Part shown: in pieces, positions 55,931 through 64,000 of the stretch
How positions within the stretch are numbered: position 1 is the stretch's first letter
Layout: every line of letters begins with the position of its first letter
From: Yponomeuta sedellus
Lineage: Eukaryota; Arthropoda; Insecta; Lepidoptera; Yponomeutidae
DNA: 64,000 nucleotides
Reading direction: 5' to 3'
Assembly: GCA_934045075.1 (NCBI GenBank)
Contig: OW203734.1
Location: forward strand, 14,196,016-14,260,015
Notes under the pieces: model-generated
The model's input: the letters and a program-made list of their open reading frames with translations, nothing else
Told to the model about the DNA's origin: nothing
Databases searched by the model: none
Program-made: the position numbers and the translations under genes

Positions 55931-58900
55931 ACCTATATGCTCTATTACAAACGTAACATTCCTACATAACTTCGGTCGAGAAAAGTACGCACCTACCTAC
56001 ATAAACGCAAGAGTTGAATGACCCGAAGGTCACGAGTTAGACAGCTATTATAAAGGTACCGCATCGCTCTAAACCTATTCCTTAGTTCGATGGAAATGTC
56101 ACTGTTAGATTAATATGCACAGAACCTCACACCTAGTGTTATCTAACAATCATTGATATTAAATATTGACAGAAGTTGTAAACAATACGTTTAGTAGGTA
56201 CCAAATCAGAATTAAAATGCTATAATTTTCTAACGGGTTTAGACAGATTTACCTACCTTACCCTAATTTAATCGAGACATTAAACGTAACGCTTTTATCT
56301 ACTTGATTTAATAGATTCAATAGGAAACATTGAGGAGACACCAATTCACTTCTTTGTTAATTTAAAATGATCCTAACAGACGAATAATGACCGCATAGGT
56401 GGGGAGCTGGGGAAATACTTACTCTCATCATTCAACTCTGGATACCCTGGAAGAAAAAGAGGAGCCTACCTAACATTCCCAGCCCAGTAAGCTAATGAAT
56501 TTAACCACCAAACAAATTGTTTCAGCAAAGCAAACCCCATTTATATTTACTCGTGTGTATGTGTGAGTGCCTATGGTGTTTCCCTAGTCACAGCTATTAC
56601 CTATCGCTATCCTCCCTAACTCCGGAAAACCTAACTGTTTCAAGTCATTAAATTCTTTTTAATGCACTAACTCGTGCTAAGCACTGACTTGACGCAGTTA
56701 CCTTTCAGACTTTCTGGCCGGCCAGAGTGTGTAGCCTAGGGTGTGTATGCGTAAGTGGTTTATGGGATCGGTACCACTTACAGGGTAAGAATATACGGAA
56801 TATAATACATAGATATGTTATGGGTGCAAAGTGCCAGAGGGCTGGAATCGTCTGTCACGCAGGGAAATAGCAGGGGGAAAATTGCTATACCACAAATGCT
56901 AGTGGAAGGAGATCTAACACCACATTCACAAGAAGCATTTTAACCCAATTTTCAAGCTAGATAATTAATATGAAATTATCTCAATTAAGTAATTAATTAT
57001 GACATGTAATTATATAGGAAAATTGTTTTACAAATAAATTAAATTGGGCACACCTCCGGTGAAGGGATTCTTTAAACCTTTCAACCAAAGCAGACTCAGA
57101 TTCAGCCGTAGCATAGTAAGCAGAGCTAGATATAGGAATTCCTCATTTAGTCTGTCAAATCAACTGTATAAGGCTACCAAGTGAATTCGCTCTAAATTCA
57201 CACGTTTGTATGCGGAATTAAATATGATGCAAACCTCTGAAAGCTATGGCGCAGACATGTCATTGATAACCTCGTGTGCCTACATCGAGTCGAGTAGGTA
57301 TTCGACAAAGGCTAGCCACACGGCCTATCCCTAACATGCCCTTGCCACCGAGAGTTTTGTTTTGCACACATTTATTTCCCCAAAAACGCTGTACTGTGGA
57401 GGAAAAGGGTTAGTTCACAATTTATTTCGCGGAAGCTACACTAATCATCACAAATGCTGAAAACCATATTTTACGCGGAAACCTTCTAGCTAATTGTACG
57501 GAATACTCACCAAAACCGTTCCTAACATTTACACTTTTTACTTTCAAATCTAATTCCCTAGCTCCGAAAGTACCTCTAAACCTGAGACTTCACACCAGGG
57601 CTGATACACTCGGAACGCAATGCCCACAGATGATGCTAGGTCACAAATCCAAAGCCACTTTCCTATTACCGAATTTAAATGCAATCGAAACTCCCCAGTT
57701 CTAATAAATTCACACAAAATGGCGAATTTTCCTACGAGCGGAATAGGTGTACGTACTATTAAATTTCCTGGTCCAGAATGCGTGCGCGCCGCTGGCGCCT
57801 CGGCCTTTTTATAGCCTCGCGAAACAACCCCGCGCGTCCAAAATGGCTCCGCTACCAATTCCGCTTTGTCTAACCCATCATAAAAACCTAATGACACCCG
57901 ATTGGCCAGCTGAAATCCACCTCCATCTCGTTTCAGAACTTTAATGTTTTGATATTTTGTAAATTAATTTCCTGTGTCTTAATGTAATACATTATTTATT
58001 TTCTATTTATTTATCTCGATATTTCCTGTTTAATTGATTTGTCTACAATAATTTCTTCTTAACAATTTATTCCAACACACCACTGACCTGCGGCACAATG
58101 CTTACAGACAACTAACTAACTTCTGTTAATATAAAGGTTTAGCGTAATGTTTGTGTTAAAACATCCTTTCAATTTAGTACAGATTCACCTAGAAATACTC
58201 TACTTAGGCTACAATTGCGAATTGAATCGTTATAATCATTTTAGTAGGCGCCGCGGCAACCAGTGGCGCCCAAACCGGTATCGGCTAATCGGAGAACTAC
58301 AATCCACCAATACAGCAATACTCTAAACTCACACACGCAACCCTGTATGAATACGAGAAGAAGCTGCGTTCAACAATATTTAATTATTACGGATGCCCTA
58401 AATGCTACATTTCAAAAGTGATGAATGATTCAATTCCTTTCCCGAACATTGAATAAATAGCTCTTAGCAGTTCGTGACTAAATATATTACGTGTCATGTT
58501 TCATTCCTATTTACGAGTAACAACTTTAGCTATCCCTCTAGCAACAATTATAAATAATTATACCATTCGCAAATATTATGGTATTAAGTTAATATACTTT
58601 GAAATTTTGATTTTATTGAAATAAATAACGTGACAAGACTATCGAAGGCATAGAGCCATGAAAGAAAACCAATAAACAATCAAAATAGAAATTACTACGT
58701 TGGACAAATTATGTTAAGAATAATAACTGTTATACAACAGAAACATACATTACAACATTAGTCCCATACTGTCCCAAGCGACGTGCATGGTTGTTTTAAA
58801 AAAGTTGAACGGAATCGAACCCGCGTACCGTCCGATCTTCGCACTACACCTACCAAATACGTGCGTCACTCGCCTAACTGTAGGTACGTGTCTCGGCAGT

Positions 58901-59124
58901 CGGCGCCGCCGGTTACTAACGCGGAACGGAATGAGACCATGTGGTTTCTTTTATAGACATTAAGTTTATGATTGATTATCATACGAGATTACGTATAGGT
59001 GATCTAGATATAAAAAGGGATATGAAGGGAATCATTGGAGTTCTTTTTCTTTTGTTTAAATCATTCAACCCCAACACTAGCCTAGATAGTTTAATATCCA
59101 TTCTCAAATGAAACTAGATGTTTT

Positions 59125-59700
59125 TTTTTTAATTGATTAATTATGAGCTTTATTTATTTTGTTTTTTTGTGAATAAACCATTTTTTTACAGAGACAATAT
59201 TACATCGATGTGATTAGTTTCCTTTCACGACAAGACACATTAATAACCTCTGAAAGCAGCCGTAAAGAACATTTAGTGATCTCAGTCTCGGCTAGATGGA
59301 GCTAGTAGTTATTTTGATTTATTGAGTTTTATTAAATTAATTGTTTAAGTGAATATATTACTTTTACAAAGTCTCTAATATTACATCGGTGCGTTATACA
59401 TTAGTTTTCTTTCATGACAAGACATATTAAAAGCTTTTTAAAGAAATTGAAAGTAGGATTAAAGAAAGTTTAGTGAACCTATTCTCACCTAGATGGAGTT
59501 AGTAGTTATTTGATTGATTATAAGTTTTAGTAATTTTTATTGTTTAAGTGAATATAATACTTTTACCAAGTCTCTGATATTACATCGGTGTGTTATAAAT
59601 TAGTTTCCCTTCATAACAATATGTATTATCGACATACTACAGAGTTTAAACGTAGCATTAATTATCGTTTTGTGATTCTATTCTCTCCTAGGTAGGGGCT
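59125..59700. repeat. Tandem repeat, three ~190 bp copies
   Basis: Three degenerate copies, each with an ATATTACATCG(A/G)TG block, a TTAGTTT(C)CTTTCA...GACAAGAC block (near 59214, 59402 and 59601), and in the first two CTAGATGGAG(C/T)TAGTAGTTATT. Located within the LTR-like insertion. Confidence 0.75.
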
Positions 59701-60284
59701 AAATTGAATGTTTTAGAGATTATTCTTATTTATATCTTTAGTATATGGTTTTCTGTCTTCAAATCACTAACATAAAATAACTCAGTATACTTTGATAACC
59801 ATAACATTACCTCAACACGGAATTTTACCTACTTGACTACTAGGTAAATAAATGCTTATAAAATCTACAAGCGCGTGCAAAAACAAGAAAGATATTGAAA
59901 TTTGTTCTTATAATCTACTATTTTAATAGTGATAGCAATTAACATTTGATTTGAAAGCAGTTAAAGGGAATCTACTTCCCAGCCGCCGATAGCGCCGCGC
60001 CATCTATCTATTAGGATGAAATGCCGTGTCACAAGTGATAGGTAGCGGACGAGTTTTTTCCAATCGATAATCTATTAGTTGTGCGTTCGTCCACGGCAGA
60101 TGTCGTTGTAACTTATTATTTTATTTTATCCCACTATTTATTCAGTCATCCCTAAATTCTTGTTGCACAATTTAATCTAGGTATAACAAACCCTGTTAGT
60201 AAACAAAATAATGTCTAGCTGTATTTCAGTCTTCGAATAGACTACTACATAGAGAATACTATTGCATATTTGTTTTGATTAAAT

Positions 60285-60370
60285 GCAAATTGGCCCAGCG
60301 GCGATGGACGCCGATTTCCACCGGAAGGCCGCGGGATCAAACCCAGCCTCACTCAGCAAGCGGAATGTTT
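60285..60370 (+). repeat. tRNA-like SINE head inside the LTR-like insertion
   Basis: GGCCCAGCGG with a following GATGGACGCC, then GGCCGCGGGATCAAACCC, resembles the A and B boxes of a tRNA-derived SINE in spacing and sequence. A second tRNA-like patch, in the opposite sense, is at about 58805-58885 (GGAATCGAACCC). Confidence 0.45.
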
Positions 60371-60674
60371 TTCTTTTCTTTTTATGACTAATAACGGAAA
60401 CGTCGATTAGTACACAAACAAACCTCAACAAATCCCCAGAAAGCGTCCCCGCTACGAAACTTATTTGTTGTATTTATAGATTTATTGTAATGCCTAACTT
60501 GAATGATAAGGACCTTCTAACGACTAAAGTGCCTACCTACCTAATCAATCTCGTTAAATGAAGTTTCCGCGATTTTACTACGTAACCTATCTCGAACCAA
60601 ACTCGCACAGAACACAATTCAAATTTATATTAACGATCGTGAGCACTTGTATGGACCTTGGTCCGTTACACTAT

Positions 60675-61191
60675 TGGTATCAATAAATTTGGGACTATGC
60701 CAAAAGAAATCGCTCTTTATTTAGGGTTACCTAACCCTGACACTTACACTGGACACAGCTTCAGAAGAACCTCAGCAACACTTTTAGCTGATTCAGGAGC
60801 CAATGTGTTAACATTGAAGCGTCATGGCGGCTGGCGATCTAATGCTGTAGCAGAATCTTATGTGGAAGAGTCCATTGGAAATAAGAAAATCATAAGTGGC
60901 AAAATTACACAAGCAATCAGTTTGGAGCCAAAACCAAAGAAGTTGTGTCCTGAACCGCGTCCATCTACTTCGTCTGCCTACAATGCTTCCGAGCCTCTTT
61001 GTGAGGAAGTTGAAGAAACTGTAATTTCCTATGAAAATATTATATCGCCCACATTTACAGTTACACAAGAGCAGAACTACATTCCAGACGAAGCTATACA
61101 TAATAGCATAACAAATACTGTTAAAATGCCAACAAAATGTGTAAGGTATAATTTTAGTAACTGTACTTTCAGCAATTGTTTTAATAACTAA
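60675..61191 (+). CDS. Crypton-like recombinase, exon 2 (3' part, catalytic C-terminus)
   Basis: C-terminal half of the recombinase. It carries the rest of the tyrosine-recombinase active site: HSFRRTSATLL (H-x-x-R), LKRHGGW (His/Trp position) and AESYVEES, with Tyr as the nucleophile. These motifs in this order are diagnostic for the superfamily. A low-complexity tail of about 100 residues follows. The TAA stop overlaps an AATAAA signal (61190-61195), so this is probably the transcript end. The open frame appears to start a little upstream (60658), but those codons belong to the inserted element. Confidence 0.82.
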
Positions 61192-61262
61192 TAAATATAT
61201 TTTTATTTTTATTTACCTGTGCTTGTTTTTTATTTTCCTCACAAGTGTGTTGAAAAACGTCG

Positions 61263-62025
61263 TATGACACTCGTGAGCATTGGTCATTACAGACTCGGTT
61301 CCATAACTGCTCTCGCCTTCGGCTCGAGCAGTAAACCCACCTCGTCTGTAATGACCAACTTAGCTCACTAGTGTCATAATGTACTATTTTAATCATAACC
61401 TATACAACCTCCAGCTGGATCAAAAAGGTTGAACCTCTACTTAAAAAATAAAAGGTTTCAATCAACGAGTCCGCGGCGACGCAACACGCATGCGCAATCG
61501 ATGTTTGCGCCTTGGCGCCAACATTATACATTTTAAAAAACTTTCAATATTTAAAAAAAGTTTAGTTCTATTTAATACTATTTTATGTATTATAGAATGA
61601 GAGTAGATAAAGTAGTGTATGACACTGTACATAACTTGGTCTTATAACACTCGTATAAAAAGATAACACGAGTGTGTTATTGAGCGAGAAGTGAGCGTTC
61701 TCGTTTTTCTAAAACACACTCGTGTTATAAGAATCCTTATTATGCAACAGTATCATAAACTACTAAAATTAATTAAACGCGTCTAATCACGATTTTTTGT
61801 TCGGTAATAGTACATTACACAACTAGGGTGGTAATACAAAGAAAGGCCGAGATCGCAGAAGTTTGCGGCCCGAGCTGCAAGCGAGGGACGTAAATATGCG
61901 ATCGAGAGCTTTCTTTATTACCTCCCGTGTTGTGTACATCTTTTTATGTCTACACTTGGCCAGAAAGCGGCTTTTTCCGTACGCGCAGCGTGCGAAAAAA
62001 GCCACTTTATTGCCAGGTGTGGCAT
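61263..62025. repeat. Cluster of four imperfect palindromes
   Basis: Four adjacent inverted repeats: 61263-61378 (arms with GGTCATTACAGAC), 61663-61728 (16-bp perfect arms ATAACACGAGTGTGTT), 61810-61938 (arms with GGTAATA(C)AAAGAAAG) and 61946-62025 (arms with AGAAAGCGGCTTTTT...). They differ in sequence but share an organisation and a CGAG-rich centre. They begin 67 bp after the recombinase polyadenylation signal. They may be small non-autonomous elements or part of the Crypton's 3' end. Confidence 0.7.
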
Positions 62026-62026
62026 A

Positions 62027-62105
62027 AAACGTAATTACCTTAATTCCGGCAGTTTCGACAGCGTTGCAGTTGCCGTGGTCACGGGTAGACTGAAGTGGCG
62101 AATAT
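62027..62105 (-). repeat. Retroelement tail (second family), diverged copy
   Basis: AAAACGTAATTACCTTAATT, then CGTTGCAGTTGCCGTGGTCAC, matching 44735-44835 in the same orientation. It directly follows the palindrome cluster. Confidence 0.55.
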
Positions 62106-62375
62106 AGGCAAATTGTGGGGAGTCACTTTTAGATTTTCGCAGCGGGACGACACGCAACACTCACTACGTCCGCGGATAGGTCCGGAGATAAGGCGCGTGA
62201 TTTGTATTTACTTAGCACTGAATTCCTCGTACGTGAAAGCCTGGAACCATCCTCTTTGTTGAAATTCTTGTGTCTTTAACTATGTATGAGTATCGCGAAT
62301 CATTAGGAAATACTAGAGGATATATTAGCTAAGACACTAATTTCCCAAAACTTAAATATGAGCAGTGCACTCACT

Positions 62376-62412
62376 GCACACACACACACACACACACATA
62401 CACACACACTGT
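62376..62412. repeat. CA microsatellite
   Basis: CACACA run of about 32 bp with a few TA interruptions. Confidence 0.85.
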
Positions 62413-62439
62413 ATAGTTGTATACACACTGTGTATGCAG

Positions 62440-62690
62440 CGACTTATAGTTAATTACGCGAAAGAGGATTGTCAGGATCGTGATAAGTTAGCAACATTGG
62501 TATCTGTTGGCCCGTCCGGCATAAGGACTTGACATACATCATACATAACCTCACGCCTGTATCCCAGAGGGGTAGGCAGATACCAGGGACTGCCACTTGC
62601 CACGATCCTGACAGATCACCTTCGCTTCATCAACGTTCATAAATCGTTGCATGCACGCACGGAGGTTCCGGGTACTTTTTATAAGGATTT
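62440..62690. pseudogene. Two RTE-type LINE 3' ends, head to head
   Basis: 62445-62530 (plus) reads GAGGATTGTCAGGATCGTG, a decayed copy of the RTE tail. 62545-62690 (minus) is the complement of the same tail (GACTGCCACTTGCCACGATC, then CGTTGCATGCACGCACGG). Both match 13855-13985. Confidence 0.7.
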
Positions 62691-62699
62691 GACTTTATG

Positions 62700-63639
62700 T
62701 AAATACGTATTTTGTGACAAATCTTTCAAAATTACCTTCAACTTATTTGCAAAAAGGTTTCAGCTTCAACATCGACTTTTTTAAACCACTACGGTTAGAT
62801 TCGTAAGTAGTTTATAAGCTGAAAAGTATTTTGTCTTTACGAAGAATCTTACATTGATCATAGAAAAAAGTGGTAAATATTTAATCAAACCGTTATTACT
62901 TTAAAGAAATAGTTGAGAGTAAATTATAATTAAGTCAATTAAAAAAGTATATATTTTTTAATTATAACGGAAGTCCTTGTTTTCATTGTAATTGTGTGGC
63001 TATATAAATAGTCGGAGCATGTTTCAACAGAAATGTGAAAATATAACTAGATACTTTTGTAATTTGTCGACAAACAGTTGAAAATTAGTCTTCCTATGCT
63101 GAGCACTATTATTAAGTATCAAACCTACTTTAGACGTAAGACGTTAGGCGAGTAATAAAGCGTATACAATAGGGGCTTCAACGGACCAAGAAGATACGAT
63201 GAATTTACTCTTTACGGTTCAAATAATTTGTTTCCTGCCATCGCCGCCTGGTCTATAGACACACCACTTTCCAGTGTTCAAAGAAAAAGAGCGAAGAAAA
63301 CGGTGGTTGGCAAGTCACAAATTTCTCAAATTAAATCTCTTTGAAAAGCGCTTATCGAGCTTATTGTGTGCGATCGTGCATCTGGAATCTTCTACGACCA
63401 AATTTAGTAAAGGGAAGGTAAAAGGGTAGCTTCCCACATAGTATTAGAATGTTATTTTTAATTTATTCAATGCAAATATTTTCTTGGAGTAAGACTAGCA
63501 TTTATATTTTGATATTTATTTATTGTTCGTACATCAAGAAAAGTCTTTAATATCCATTTATTTAAATAAAGACCATAAAGCAATTGGCGACCTTACTATG
63601 CATTGCTATGCATAGTAATTTGTTCTAGACAATCATTAG
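62700..63639. other. No feature recognised
   Basis: AT-rich. A short hairpin CTATGCATTGCTATGCATAG at 63597, and a (TTATC)n-type tail relative near 63560-63620. Confidence 0.5.
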
Positions 63640-63790
63640 AGTTCATGGGTTTGCTTCCCGCTTCACTACTGTACCAGATCAGTTTGAATACGTCTGCACG
63701 TATTTACCACAGCACAGGGTATCCTAGTTTGGGACCCGGACATGTGTTGTGTGGATGTTACTATTTATTGTGTGGATGTTACTATCTTTG
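63640..63790 (+). repeat. SINE tail related to 21450
   Basis: CACAGCACAGGGTATCCTAG and GACCCGGACATGTGTTGTGT match the 3' half of the 21450 repeat. A shorter relative is at 43150-43270. Confidence 0.5.
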
Positions 63791-63794
63791 TAGA

Positions 63795-63965
63795 CTTTTA
63801 GTCCGGATTTACTTTGTTATATCGGAAAAGTCCGACCACGTTTCGCTCCGATTCGCAGAGCTTAATCATGGTGAGCAGAGACGGAGCTCGCGTCGTCGGT
63901 TGCTCGTCTACGTAGACGAGCAACCGACACAATGTGTTGTGCTTACGAAAGTTTTAGTTCAAAAA
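63795..63965. mobile_element. Palindromic MITE, copy 2, with a nested 34-bp perfect palindrome
   Basis: TTTTAGTCCGGATTTACTTT, ATATCGGAAAAGTCCGACC and the shared tail ACAATGTGTTGTGCTTACGA relate it to 10303. In place of the right arm it has GTCGGTTGCTCGTCTAC followed by its exact complement (63895-63928). Confidence 0.7.
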
Positions 63966-64000
63966 AATCTTTTTTTATTAATATCCTGTTTATTTAAGAG

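Larger units (their letters stand above)
54200..60670. mobile_element. 6.47-kb LTR-like insertion splitting the recombinase gene
   Basis: The ends read TGTAAC (54200-54205) and GTTACA (60665-60670), a perfect 6-bp inverted TG...CA terminus, flanked by CTAT at 54196-54199 and 60671-60674. Removing it and one CTAT restores the recombinase frame exactly. These are the marks of an integrase-type insertion. The interior has no long open frame, no reverse transcriptase and no second copy of the terminal sequence, so it is either a very long solo LTR or a large non-autonomous derivative. A TGGCGCCCAAACCGG string at 58264 resembles a primer-binding site but is not placed consistently with two equal LTRs. 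A TATA-like GGCTATAAAAAGG lies on the minus strand near 57811. Confidence 0.7.

Noticed and set aside
57550..57897. 115-codon minus-strand frame inside the LTR-like insertion.
   Set aside because: No recognisable retroviral or other domain. It overlaps a GC-rich promoter-like stretch and is probably fortuitous.
58264..58282. PBS-like TGGCGCCCAAACCGG string as the start of a normal LTR retrotransposon interior.
   Set aside because: It would require a 4.06-kb 5' LTR, but only 2.4 kb remains to the right end and no second LTR copy is seen.

Overview
The window is repeat-dense, AT-rich eukaryotic DNA, almost certainly from a moth or butterfly (Lepidoptera). The signs are small host exons with long introns, many copies of lepidopteran-style tRNA-derived SINEs and RTE-type LINE tails, CTAG-ending Helitrons, and mariner, piggyBac-like, pogo-like and R1-clade remnants. 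No bacterial genes, operons or CRISPR arrays are present. Most long open frames here are shadows of repeats.

One host gene is recognised, on the minus strand: a defective-proboscis-extension-response (dpr) cell-surface immunoglobulin protein. Six coding exons join with compatible splice phases: 47121-47061 (signal peptide), 41426-41256 (charged linker), 32899-32724 and 26977-26764 (Ig1), 25143-24708 and 21780-21677 (Ig2). Together they give about 388 residues. The last coding exon was not found between 1 and 21676. Ig2 carries a mucin-like Thr/Pro-rich insertion of about 90 residues. The introns are full of transposons, and a 188-bp perfect inverted repeat made of SINE sequence lies 70 bp from the splice acceptor of the mucin-like exon.

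To the right (53.4-61.2 kb, plus strand) lies a Crypton-like tyrosine recombinase gene. It has one small intron, and its reading frame is split by a 6.47-kb insertion with LTR-like ends (TGTAAC...GTTACA) and a CTAT target duplication. Four different imperfect palindromes follow its polyadenylation signal (61.26-62.03 kb).

Other mobile DNA, left to right: a TA-flanked pogo-like element (4.4-5.7 kb), a 340-bp Helitron (7.7-8.1 kb), an RTE LINE 3' end (13.5-14.0 kb), a decayed full-length D,D34D mariner (14.1-15.4 kb), a TAA-flanked MITE (18.75 kb), an internally deleted piggyBac-like element (27.2-28.4 kb), a long-TIR MITE (32.1-32.4 kb), a GC-rich R1-clade retrotransposon with poly(A) and a 16-bp target duplication (38.75-39.65 kb), and a fold-back mariner made of two inverted 298-bp halves (48.76-49.53 kb). 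At least fifteen copies or fragments of one ~360-bp repeat family (called family A here) are scattered throughout, with several smaller families. All calls come from reading the sequence; no database search was possible.
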